This document shows, one piece after another, positions 1-10,521 of a stretch of 64,000 nt of DNA. The translations under genes were made by a program, and so were the position numbers. The stretch lies in the NCBI GenBank assembly GCA_028551475.1, contig CM052358.1, forward strand, positions 17,262,853-17,326,852, in the 5' to 3' direction. A model generated the notes under the pieces. It saw nothing but the letters and a program-made list of their open reading frames with translations, did no database searches and had not been told where the DNA came from. The DNA is from Casuarina equisetifolia (Eukaryota > Streptophyta > Magnoliopsida > Fagales > Casuarinaceae). Positions within the stretch are counted from its first letter, which is position 1; each line of letters starts with the position of its first letter.

Positions 1-1058
1 ATTAGCGTCTCAAACAAATATTCTCTCCTTTATCACTTTGTTCTGTACAACATTCTCACTATTTAGCAAGACAAGAGTATATGTATATATATCCTTATTA
101 CAGCCTCGCCGAGACGCTTGACCGCCGGTGGTGTAGCTGTGGACCTGTGGTCACCATGCGTTTCGACCGGTGGTCAGCCGTCGAAGGCTTTCAACTTGGA
201 GATGGTTTTCTCTACGAGGATGCTGCTACATATTTTACTGCAGAATTTCCTTAAGCAGAGAAAATAAAGCTTCCAATGTCGCTTCTCCTTTTGTTGCACC
301 TCCAAATTAATTATGTTTCAGCTTCAGCCACACGTGTAAAATCTTTTAAATTGATATGTTACCTTACAATCACCACGTTTGGAAGAAAAATAAGATATTT
401 TTGCTTCTCATTTGATGAGAAGTGTGTTGGAAAGCGCAACGTATTCTTTTATTGCTGACTGATCGTCATTTTGAACAGAAAATTTCCACCTATGTCTTCT
501 GGATCTTCTAGGATGTGACTACAACAGGAAAGCCCCTTTCAAAGCCCCCTTGAATTTTCCTAAACTCTAGGACTTCTCTAACAGCTTCTAGTCTTTTTAT
601 TGAGACCCTTATAAGTATCATTATGGGTGTTTGCTTTGAGTCGTCTTTGAAATTCAGGAAAGAAAAAAGAAAACGAAGAAGCAAGAATAGAAGGAGAATA
701 AGGTCCTTGGTCCTTGGTTTATTCTTCCCTATGAGAGCTGTGGTTAGTAGAGAAGAGAAGGTTTGTCCACAAGCGAAAGTCGGGAGACCAGCATGGTTGC
801 CGACATGACCACCGTAACAGCTCGAGCGAAATTCGGGCGCATGAGAAACAGCTTTTGGATGGGGCACCCTTAGAGCGTGCCAAATGGAAAGACACAGAGG
901 GCAAGTGGTCAATTAATTCTCATTAACGTGCAAGTTTGGTGACATTTGAAGAGTCAAATGTCAGCATTATGAAAACCTCCAAAGCAGATGCATCCATTTC
1001 AGGGGCAAAGTGTTCATTGCCACGAGTCCATTGTCAAGTCCAATAAATGTTTCTGCAG
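1..1058. other. Unassigned flank before the first LTR element
   Basis: I recognise no gene here. An open frame of 134 codons lies on the minus strand (508-912) and a 60-codon frame on the plus strand (276-458). Neither resembles a family I know, and the minus frame has a hydrophobic, Leu/Phe-rich middle that comes from an A/G-rich stretch on the other strand. Bases 100-200 are more GC-rich than the rest and could be the tail of a low-copy gene to the left, but nothing supports an exon model. Confidence 0.4.
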
Positions 1059-1530
1059 CGTACCCCTTTTAATAAAGTAAGCCATGTTAGTAATAAGGCT
1101 TGAGTCAGCAGTGATGAGGTGGGAATTAGTTGTTAAGTTGGCAGTAAGTTGAATTCTGTAACTGTTAGTAGCTTTGTTAGTTAATTCGTTGTAACTAATG
1201 AAGGCTATTAATGTCTTTTGTATTCGTTGATTTTGTAAGTTAGTTAGCATCTGTTAAGCTAACTAACTAGTATAAATACTAGTAGAAGGTGGGAAAGGGT
1301 ATTGAAAGTTGTAGAAAGAATTCCTTTGTGCAAAACAGGGAGAGGTCTTGGGTTCCTTCAAGAAATCCTAGTTCTGATAAGCACTTCCCTATTTTGTCAA
1401 GATAGGGTGTTAATCCAAGTTTTTTAATCCAAGTTTTCTTAGGCTGACTTCACTATTTGTAATGCTCCCCCTTCAAAACCATTTACTCGTTCAGTAGCCA
1501 ATTCTCTACGCAATAAGGAGCTTTGCTACA
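1059..1530 (+). repeat. 5' LTR of the gypsy element
   Basis: It matches 5936-6382 along its length. The TATA-like TATAAATAC lies near 1271. The LTR starts with CG where the 3' copy has TG, and ends in CTACA just before the primer site. By eye the two LTRs differ at roughly 8% of the first 240 aligned bases, which points to an old insertion. Confidence 0.88.
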
Positions 1531-4500
1531 AAGTGGTATCGGCAATGCCCGGGAACGATCAAGAGATGGGTCCTTCTGCGGATCCTGCCGTCAAAGATCT
1601 ATTAGAGACTATGCAGCAGCTGTTCGCAGCCTAAATGCAAAAATTAATATCGTTGTAGCCGGAATTGACAAGGATCAAAGTGAATGCTCCTCAACTCGGA
1701 ATCGAGATCATAACAATTGGGAAGATAGGTGATCTCATTTAAATTAGATTCATCCTTGAACAATCTGTTTGGAATTTCCTAAATACAAAGGTATTGTTGA
1801 TCCAACTAATTGGCTCGATAGATCTCTTCAATTTTTTGATTACTATGACACTCCTGCAGAGGAAAGGGTTAGAATTGCTTCATGGCATTTGGATGGAGAA
1901 GTGTAGATGATTTATCAGCTCCTTAAGAAAGAACATGGAGAAGACAAAATTTCATGGCAAATGCTATCGGACGAGCTCTTGAAGCAATTTGGGCCTACAA
2001 TTCTAATTGATCACTTTGGAAAGTTAACCAAGCTAAAACACATCAGAATTGTTCATGAATATTAGATGCAATTTGGTGAGCTGCTTCTCCATTTTGGTCA
2101 TTTAGATGATACTAAAAGTATTAGTTGTTTTATAAATGGATTGAAGGAAAAAATCAAATTAGATGTTATGGCCCATAATCCTCCCACACACTTTTTGTTG
2201 CAATTGGATTTGCTTGTTTATTTGAGGCTAAGCAACTAGCTAATAGAATTACTGCTACCTTAGCCCCGCAAAAACCGTTTCTAGTAGCTAGAGGGGAACC
2301 AAAATAATGGGAGAATAAACATGTTTGATTATGGATAGGAGGGCTAGGGGATCATGCTTTAATTGTGATGAGCGCTTCACCCCTGGCCATAAATGTAAGA
2401 AATTTTTTTTGGTTAGAAGTGATGGATTCATAAAAAGTTAAGGAAGTTGATTCTGAAGCAGATAATGGTGAATTGCGAGTATTATCATTAGCTACCTTTT
2501 GTGGAGTGAAATGTCCTAAAACTATGAGGATTCAAGGCAATATAGGCGATAAAATGATAAGAGTAGTGGTGTTGGTGGACTCGAGAAGCACTTATAACTT
2601 CCTAAGTGCTTAGCTAGCCAACAAGTTGAAATTAACACCAGGTGTGACTAAAAGATTCAAGGTGGAGGTAACGAATGGGGAAGTAATTTAGGGAGAAGGA
2701 TTCTGTTTAGACGTTCCTATAATACTATAACGAACAAGGATGTTTGCAGATTTCTCTATCCTACCAATCCCTAATTTATGAGTCATTCTTAGGGTACAAT
2801 GGTTAGCCACCTTGGGGGAAGTAAGATGGAAATTTGCAAAACTGAAGATGTCTTTCATTTATAATGGATGGATAGTTGAGTTTTATGGTGATGAGAATCT
2901 TAAGAATAAAATTGTGGACAGTTCCAAGTTAAACAAATTACTTAGACGACAAAAGGAAAGGATAGTTCTGCATATCAAATTTGTGACACAATATCTAGAA
3001 GTAGGACAACAAGGCAATTGGCCAAAAGGAATAAGGGATTTCCTTCACAAATATGATGAACTTTTCCAGAAACCCCATAGATTACCCCTTCATAAAGGGC
3101 ATGAGCATCATATTGTGCTCAAAGATGATTCTAAAGTCATTGTTAATAAGTTATACAAGTATCCTTACTTGCAAAAGAAGGAAAAATAAAAAAGTTGGTG
3201 CTGAAGTTATTAGATGAAAGGATAATAAGATAGAATTGTGGTCTTTTTTCTTCTCTAGTCATTTTGGCAAGGAAGAAGGATGGAACATGGAGGATGTGTG
3301 TGGACTATTGAGCAATTAACAAGGAAATCATTAAAGATGGTTTTCCAATTCCCATGGTTGATGAGCTCTTAGATAAGTTGCATGGGGCCAAGATCTCTAC
3401 CAAGCTGGATTTAAGATCTGGGTATCACCAAATCCGTATGCAACCTAAGGATATTAGGAAAATAGCTTTCCAAACACCACAATGGCACTACAAGTTCCTA
3501 GTAATGTCATTCGGGCTTTGCAATATACCTTTAACCTTCCAAAGCTTGATGAATAAGGTATTCGAGGATTATTTGGGCTCTTTTGTGTAAGTTTTTTTTT
3601 TTATGATATATTTGTTTACAACAAGTCTTAAGGGGAACATATTGAACATGTGCATTTGGTGTTTGAGAAACTCTTGAATAACTAGATGTATATTAAGAAA
3701 GAAAAGTATGCTTTTAAAGTTAAGGTTGTGAACTACTTAGGCTGCATTATAACAGAAAGAGGAGTGGAGATGGAACATGATAAGGTTAGAGCTATGTTAG
3801 ATTCGCCTTCACCTATGAATGTGAAGTCCTTAAGAGGATTCTTAGGCTTAACAAGGTTTTACCAATAGTTCATCAAGGCTTATGGCTTGATAGAAGCTTT
3901 TTTAACACAACTGCTTAAAAAGAACTCATTTCAATGGAATGTGACAACAACAAAGGCGTTTCAAGATCTAAAAAAGGTTATGACTTGAGCACTACCTAAT
4001 TTTTTCTTGAAGTTTGTGGTTGAATGTATGCATGTACAATGGGCATAGAGGTTGTATTATCTCAAGAAGGTAGACCAATAGCCTTTTTCAGCCAAGCATT
4101 ACAAAGGAATAATCTTTTAATATCAACATATGAAAAAGAATTACTGGCTTTTATTATTGTAGTAAAAAGGTGTAGACAATATCTGTTAGGGGCCAAATTC
4201 ATTGTGTAAACGGATCAAAGAAGCTTGCAAAACTTATGGCACCAAAAAATCTCAACCCCAACTCAATAATGTTGGTTGAGTAAATTAATTGGTTTTGGTT
4301 TTGATTTTGAAATCCATTACCAACTATGAAAGGAGAATAATGTGGTTGATGCATCATCCAAGAAGGAAGAAAAGTTATAGTTGGTTAGTGGAAGTGGACA
4401 AGAAAGTTAGATGAGATCAAATGCCAAAGATAAGCAAGTTAGAGGTGACTTTAGATCATAAGACAATTGGGAACTTGGAGAAAGAAGCATGTAGAGAACA

Positions 4501-5935
4501 GAAGAAGGGAAATTAAAAGCAGTTTCATTTTTGTTCCCAAGTGGTTAGATCCCATACAAAAAAAGGTGTGTAATACTAAGGAAGCACAAGAAATACTGAA
4601 TAAGATCAGCATTGGAGAAGTTGGAACCCAATGGCAGTATTGGAATGGAATTATATTTTATGAGAACATGATCTTCTTGTGTAAAGATTCAGCTTTAATT
4701 CTAGCAATTCTAGAAAAGGTCCATGAATCTACACATGAAGGTTATTTCAAGACCCTTCAAAGAGTCAAGGTAATGTTTTTTTGGAAAAACATGAAGAAAG
4801 GCACTAAGTATGTAAAGGAATGCCAAGTTTGTCAACAGGTTAAATGGAAAAATACAAAACCTAGTGGATTGTTGCAGTCATTACCCATTCTAGCTCAGGT
4901 TTAGGAGGATATTAGTATGTATTTCATTGAAGGGCTTCTTAATTCTAGAGGTAAGTAAGTTATTATGGTTATAATGGATTAGTTGTCAAAATCAGCTCAT
5001 TTCTTAACTATTACTCATCCTTACACAATCATCAGTGTGGCTTAGATAATTTTTTGAGAATGTGTTCAAGTTGTAAGGAATGCCAAGAAGCATAGTAAGT
5101 GACCACGATGCAAGGCACAAAATTCAACTTCTTTATTGCTTACTATCCATAAACAAATGGTCAAAGTGAGGTTACAAACAAAACCTTAGAGGTTTATCTA
5201 CACTGTCTAACTTTGGATCACCTAAAGGATTAGGTGAAGTGGCTGCCTAGGGCAAAATTTTATTATAACACTAGTGTCCACAGCTCCATTAAACTGTCCT
5301 TTTTTGAAGTGGTTTATGGCGGGCCTTCACCCACTCTTTTATCATATATTCTTGGTTTTTCAACTTTGGAAGCAGTGGATTAATAACTTAAGAAAAAAGA
5401 TAAGGTACTAAAAGATATTAAGGAAAGGTTGGCAGTTGCTCAGAACCGAATGTAGAAGTATTACAATGCTAGGAGGAAGGAGGAAGTTTTTCAAGTTGGT
5501 GACTGAGTATACTTGAAACTTCAACCTTAAAGAGGCACTTTAGTGGCTATCTATAACAACCATAAGTTATCCCCTAGGTATTATGGACCTTTTAAAATAA
5601 TACAAAAGATTGGAGAAATGGCTTATCGTCTGTAGCTCCTTGGATGCTCTAAGGTGCATAATGTTTTCCATGTTTCCTTACTAAAGAAGGTTATAGGAGA
5701 TCATGTAATAGTGCAACCTAAGCTGCCAACATACTTACCTAAGGAAGATACCATTAGCCTACAACCACAAGCCATTTTGGACCAGAGAAATTGGAAGAAA
5801 AGAAACCAATTCTTAGTTCCTTGGCAGGGTTTGCAAGTACAAGAAGCTACTTGGGTGGATACATTATAGTTTGAAAAATGTTACCCCAAGTTCAACCTTA
5901 GGGACAAGGTTGTAGTCAAGTAGGAAGGGATGCAA

Positions 5936-6382
5936 TGTACCCCTTTTAATAAAGTAAGCCATGTCAATAATAAGGCTTGAGTCAACAATGATAAAGTGGG
6001 AATTAGTTGTTAAGTTAGCAATAAGTTGAATTTTGTAACTATTAGTAGCTTCGATAGTTAATTAGTTGTAACTAATGAAGGTTATTAATGTCTTTTGTAC
6101 TTGTTGATTTTGTAAATTAGTTAGCATCTATTAAGCTAACTAACTAGTATAAATACTAGTAAAAGGTGGGAAGAAAGGTATTAAAAGTTATAAAAAGAAT
6201 TCATTTGTGCAAAATAGGAAGAGGTCTCGGGTTCCCTTTAAGAAAGGGCGTAAAGCCAAGTTTGTTAAGATAGGGTGCAAAGCCAATTTTTCTTAGGTAG
6301 ACTTCATTGTTTGTTATGCTCCCCTTTCAAAACCATTTACTCATTCAGTACCCAATTCGTTACCCAATAAGGAGGTCTACTA
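5936..6382 (+). repeat. 3' LTR of the gypsy element
   Basis: Direct repeat partner of 1059-1530, starting TGTACCCC. It is clearly more AT-rich than the 5' copy: most differences read G or C in the 5' LTR and A or T here. Its right end lies only a few bases from the left target duplication of the RPL8 retrocopy, so the exact last base is uncertain by 2-4 bp. Confidence 0.87.
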
Positions 6383-6384
6383 TA

Positions 6385-7425
6385 GTTTCATACTATCAAT
6401 AGCCTCCCTCCCAATCCCCGTTGGTACAACTAGAGCCAAGCATCCATGGGTTGCATAATTCGTGCTCAACAAAAGAGGGCAGGATATATTTTCAAGTCCC
6501 ACACGCACCACCGTAAGGGCCCAGTGCAGTTTCAGAGTTTTGATTTCGATGAGCGCAATGGATACCTGAATGGAGTCGTGACCAAGATTGTGCACAACCT
6601 CGGCCGTGAAGCGTCGCTCGCTTGCATCACTTTTTGCCACCCCTTCTGCTACAAGAAGCAGAATGAGCTCTTCATTGCCACAAAGGGCATGTACATTGGC
6701 CAATTCGTGTACTGTGGGGGAAAGGCTAATCTCATGGTCAAAAACATCCTTCCTTTCAAATCTATCCTCGAAGGAGCTGTCGTGTGCAACGTTGAGCACC
6801 ACGTTGGGGACCGTGGAGTCTTCACTAGGTGCTCTAGGGATTACGGTATCGTTATCAGCCACTTTGGGGACCATGGAGTCTTTGCTAATTTCTTGGCGAT
6901 TACGACACTACCAAGGTCAAGCTTCCATTTGGTGCTAAGAAGATTGTTCCAAGTGGGTTCTGAGCTATAATCGGGTAGGTTACATGTGGAGGAAGGACTA
7001 CGAAGCCCCTTCTTAAAGCCAACAATGCTTATCATAAGTTCAGAGTGAAGAGGAAATGTTGGCCTAAGGTTCGTGGTGTGGCAATGAACCCAATGGAGCA
7101 TCCTTGTGGAAGAGGTTACCACTAGCACATTGGTCATGTCAGTATTGTCAAGCGTGATACTCCTCTTGGTCAAAAGGTTAGTTTCATTGTTACAAGGAGC
7201 ATTGGTTGGCTCAGAGGACAAGCTACTGCTACTACTACCAAGGCTGATAAGGCTTAAGAAATTTAGTCCCATAAGAGTACTTTACATTTTAGTCAATTGT
7301 GTTGCTTTTGAGATCTATTACTTTTTGCCATCATAGATTGATATCCAAGACTAGTTGGTGAACCTTGTTGAAAAATAAATAAGTAAATAAATAAATAAAT
7401 AAATAAATAAATGTTTCATACTATC
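6385..7425 (+). other. Retrocopy insertion unit with 13-bp target duplications and A-rich tail
   Basis: The 13-mer GTTTCATACTATC occurs at 6385-6397 and again, identical, at 7413-7425. Between the copies lie a short 5' UTR (6398-6445), an intronless RPL8-derived reading region, a 3' UTR, and an A-rich tail (7370-7412) now weathered to AAAT repeats. Identical flanking repeats plus a 3' A tail and no introns are the hallmarks of LINE-machinery retroposition of an mRNA. The left duplication begins about 3 bp after the gypsy 3' LTR. Confidence 0.93.
6446..7257 (+). pseudogene. RPL8: Processed pseudogene of cytosolic ribosomal protein L8 (uL2)
   Basis: The functional protein is part of the 60S subunit near the peptidyl transferase centre. 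The first 138 codons read as RPL8 ([51 protein letters not shown]). After about 6900 the family sequence continues in another frame ([18 protein letters not shown], then [11 protein letters not shown] and a TAA at 7255-7257). The family length is about 258-260 residues and the copy covers essentially all of it without introns, so it derives from spliced mRNA. It is dead: there is one frame change near 6895-6910, in-frame stops further on (for example after VPSGF), and many replacements of otherwise invariant residues. A 60-bp tandem duplication at 6800-6919 repeats the HVGDRGV segment. Long minus-strand frames over this region are shadows. Confidence 0.94.
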
Positions 7426-7469
7426 TTATCAGATATCAGAGTAGTATGAAGAATACTTTATAGTAGCAT

Positions 7470-7870
7470 AAATATTTTTCTTAATATGATATTAAAGCTT
7501 AAATTTAAAAATACATTTTTTTGCATTAAAAAAATTATTAGAGTGTCAAAGTCTATTTTAAAACTTTAAAGTATTAAGTAAATAATTTTTATCACTTATA
7601 AGACTAATAACTCTTTACCTTGCTTTCAATATAGGATAATATCATATTTAATACTCCACCTCACATGCGTGCTAATACAAGTATTACACATGGATAAAAA
7701 CTTAATTTTGGAGCATGAATTCCTAAATTTGATAACATATTAGAATAAGAGACCTTATTTCAAAACTTGAAGGTATTAGGTGATGAAATCTTATTATTTA
7801 TAAGATTAATAGTCCATCCTTTTACTTTCAATATGAGACAATATTCATCTTCAATAAAGACATATTATCT
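7470..7870. repeat. Local duplication of a roughly 200-bp AT-rich unit
   Basis: A block with TTAAAAC-TT-AAGTATTA, an ATAAGA-TAATA run and CTTTCAATAT at about 7552-7660 is repeated, diverged, at about 7755-7855. The spacing is about 200 bp. The second copy is preceded by GATAACATATTAGAA. I see no coding potential. It resembles a degenerate dispersed plant repeat, but I cannot name the family. Confidence 0.55.
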
Positions 7871-8705
7871 TTGTGATAAAACTCACAACTCAAATAGGTT
7901 GCTTAAAGATTTGTTCAAAAAATTATCTAAAATATTTTATACTATCTAAATTTAATTTAAAAATTATTTAAAACTAATATACATATCATTTTCTTGTTTG
8001 CCCTATGTGTTTAGTTAACTCCCAAAGGGGCTACACAATCCATTTGCCAAAAGCTTGACATTATCATATGTGGACTAGACTTTGAGGGCTTTGTTATCAT
8101 ATGGTTTACATCATTGAATACTAGAAAAGATGTGATATTTGGAATGATCTATTCCTTATAAGTCATTACTCTTTTCAGAAGTATCTTGCTTTAGGGTCCT
8201 TACATTATAGGGAAGCTGAAGTGTTGATGTGTGGGAAGGTATATAACTTTAGGGATCAAAAGGATATGAAAGATAGATAAGATTAGGTCACAATATTTTT
8301 TTTCTTCATATGGAAACATCTTGGTGTTTATTATCTACATAAGTTAAACAATTGGATTTGTTGATTTGCAACGTTAGAAGAACACTTGACCTTATAACTC
8401 CTAGATTTACATTGGATTGAATGTCAAATTACTTTCATATTTGTAATGAAGAAAACTATCATCAAATTACAATGTCATTGATTGAAATTTAGGTAAATCA
8501 AAATGTATTTAGATATTATAGTAAAAGAATCCAATCAATTAAAAATCAACAATTTAATATGTCAATGTTAGAAAGTACCAAACTTCTTCAGTTTGAATCA
8601 AATAGCTAAGAAAGGGAGATACTTGAACATAAAATGATGACATTAGGTAAAACATTAGTGATATAGAATTACTATTATTTTAAACATGACCTTTTGCTCT
8701 AAGCA
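7871..8705. other. AT-rich intergenic DNA, nothing recognised
   Basis: No open frame above about 60 codons looks real, and no terminal repeats or simple repeats stand out. Scattered short frames are interrupted. Confidence 0.5.
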
Positions 8706-9243
8706 TGTGATGCGGATGCACTCAAGGCCAAGTATTAGTAGTTCCCACATCAAGAAGTTAAGAGTCCACACCAAGATCCAATGGGTCCAAGAAGCCTAGG
8801 TATCATGAATACTCTTTAAAATCTCTGTAGTTTTTGTCATTAAAGTTAGGGGTTTCCATAATAGTTGTTGAGTCCTTAATTTTTTAAGTTTTCTTTATTG
8901 TCTAAGATTATTTTCTTTTGTTTTTTTTCCTTAATTTTCTGGATTCCTAATTTATTTGAGATTTTCATACTTGTCAAATTCTTGATTTGTTTGGGATTCC
9001 CTTATTTGTCAGAATCTTGATTTGTCTAGACTTCCTTAATTTTAAGGATTTATGATTCGTTAGGATCTATTTAGGGTTAGGTTTAATTGCCTATTTAAAT
9101 GGAACTTTGTTTTAGTTGTAATTGGACTAGTTTTTCACAAAGAATAAAATTTCCCCAATTATTTGCAACTTTGCTTCCTTTATTCAATTTTTGCCAAAAA
9201 TTGGTGATGGAGCACCTCTTTGAATGGTGGCATTGCCTTTACA
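8706..9243 (+). repeat. Possible lone LTR or LTR fragment
   Basis: The stretch starts TGTGATGCGGATGC and ends near TTTACA, with a TATTTAAAT box near 9092 followed by a T/A-rich leader-like stretch. This is how many plant LTRs look. There is no second copy in the window and no target duplication is visible, so the call is tentative. Confidence 0.3.
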
Positions 9244-9347
9244 TTTTGGAGTAATTACTCGTCATTTATCCTTTTTTTTAATTCATCTTATTTCATTTTT
9301 CTCCCTTATTTCTTACCCAAACACTAAATTTTCTCATAGAAAATCCA

Positions 9348-9372
9348 AACACACACACACACACATATATAT
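9348..9372. repeat. (AC)n(AT)n microsatellite
   Basis: Nine or so AC dinucleotides run directly into four AT dinucleotides. Confidence 0.9.
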
Positions 9373-10307
9373 CTTACCCTAAGCTCACTCAAGCCCATCA
9401 TTGAATCTGCATTAGCATGAGCCAGTTTATGAGATATGAAATCAAGCAATGATGTGAATTATATGAGCCCAATTTGTGATGATGTACTCCATTCAAATAT
9501 GGGCTTTGTAATATGTTAGAAATGATCTAATTTCTTTTTTAAGATGTGAGACAATTATTATTTTGAATACTCATAATCATGATAATTGTTAAGATAATAC
9601 CTTTTGGAAAAGGGAAATGATGGTGATTCTGTTATTGATACACCTTTAACATGACGTTGAGGAACCTAATTTCATTCTCATTCATGGGATCCATGTGTGC
9701 AATTTGTGTGTAGGATGTGACGTTAAAGAAGAAACAAGGAGGGGCGAAAGCAATTTGAGGACCTTAATAATGACAATCCAAGACCAATTGTGACCATGTT
9801 GTCATGTTGTCATGTTGTCGTGTTGTAGTTCTTGTCCTTAGTTCTTACTATAATTATGTTTTCTCAACGTTTAGTGTAGAAAATATCTATTAACTTGTTA
9901 ATCACCGAAGGTGTAGAACCAGTTAGTGCTCTTGGACTTTAAACCAATTAGATTATCACTTTGGTCAGAGTTTTAAGTTAAGTTTAAGCATACAAGATAA
10001 TTACCACAAGTCCAACCAAACCGAGGATGCAAGTGTATAGTTAACAGGTCTGATAATTCTCCTAACCTAGCTCTATGCTTGAGCTAGTGCTGCTATTAAT
10101 CTACCAAAATTACGAAAAAAGAAAAAATATATTAAATTTTAACGTTAGAGAGATAAATGTTAGTATCAAGATAGTACCCATATGTGCAAAAGGTGTTTTT
10201 AAAAGGAATGGCAAAAGAGGTGGATTTAGGCTAATGGATGATGGTTTTAAGGGCCATAATGTTAGTGGAAAATCAATAGTGCTTTGTTGTGTTGTTATGG
10301 TGCTTCT
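9373..10307. other. Intergenic DNA left of the copia element, one unassigned frame
   Basis: A plus-strand frame opens at 10075 and runs into the copia LTR that starts at 10308, so its last 20 codons belong to the LTR. Its sequence is rich in Ile, Lys and Val and matches nothing I know. The rest of the stretch holds no recognisable feature. Confidence 0.4.
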
Positions 10308-10521
10308 TGATAGTACTAAAGAGGAAATTAGAGAACTTGGAAAAAGGAAATTGTATTTCTATGATTAAATCTAGACACATTGGGTCTAATACTTATCAAG
10401 GGAATAGAGAAATAATACAAGATATTTCCATAAACTTATTTTCCAACATGTAAGGATCCTGTCTATATACACAAGTATAAAGCAATAATCATAATAACAT
10501 AATTATACATGATCTCCAACA
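10308..10521 (-). repeat. 3' LTR of the copia element (left copy)
   Basis: It begins TGATAG on the plus strand and ends CCAACA. It aligns with 14150-14386 throughout: shared AAATTGTAT, AAGATATTT-CATAAAC and ATAATCATAAT blocks in the same order. It is about 20 bp shorter than its partner. Confidence 0.83.

Larger units (their letters stand above)
1059..6382 (+). mobile_element. Decayed Ty3/gypsy LTR retrotransposon (chromovirus-like)
   Basis: The element is bounded by two direct repeats of about 470 and 447 bp (LTRs). A tRNA-Met-type primer site, a diverged form of TGGTATCAGAGC, starts two bases inside the 5' LTR at 1533. Order of recognisable parts on the plus strand: gag with a CCHC-type zinc knuckle near 2350-2400, aspartic protease region near 2500-2770, reverse transcriptase (about 3150-3700, with RSGYHQIRM and MSFGLCN), RNase H (about 3980-4250, with EKELLAF), integrase zinc finger and core (about 4680-5400, CQVCQQVKW), and a C-terminal chromodomain-like segment (5650-5870, ending in ATWVDTL). 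This gag-PR-RT-RH-INT order is that of Ty3/gypsy. The coding region is heavily broken, with many interruptions, so it is a fossil. No clean target-site duplication was found. Confidence 0.9.

Noticed and set aside
6380-7272. Minus-strand frames of 143 and 164 codons over the RPL8 copy
   Set aside because: Antisense shadows of former coding sequence. The plus strand carries the RPL8 similarity.
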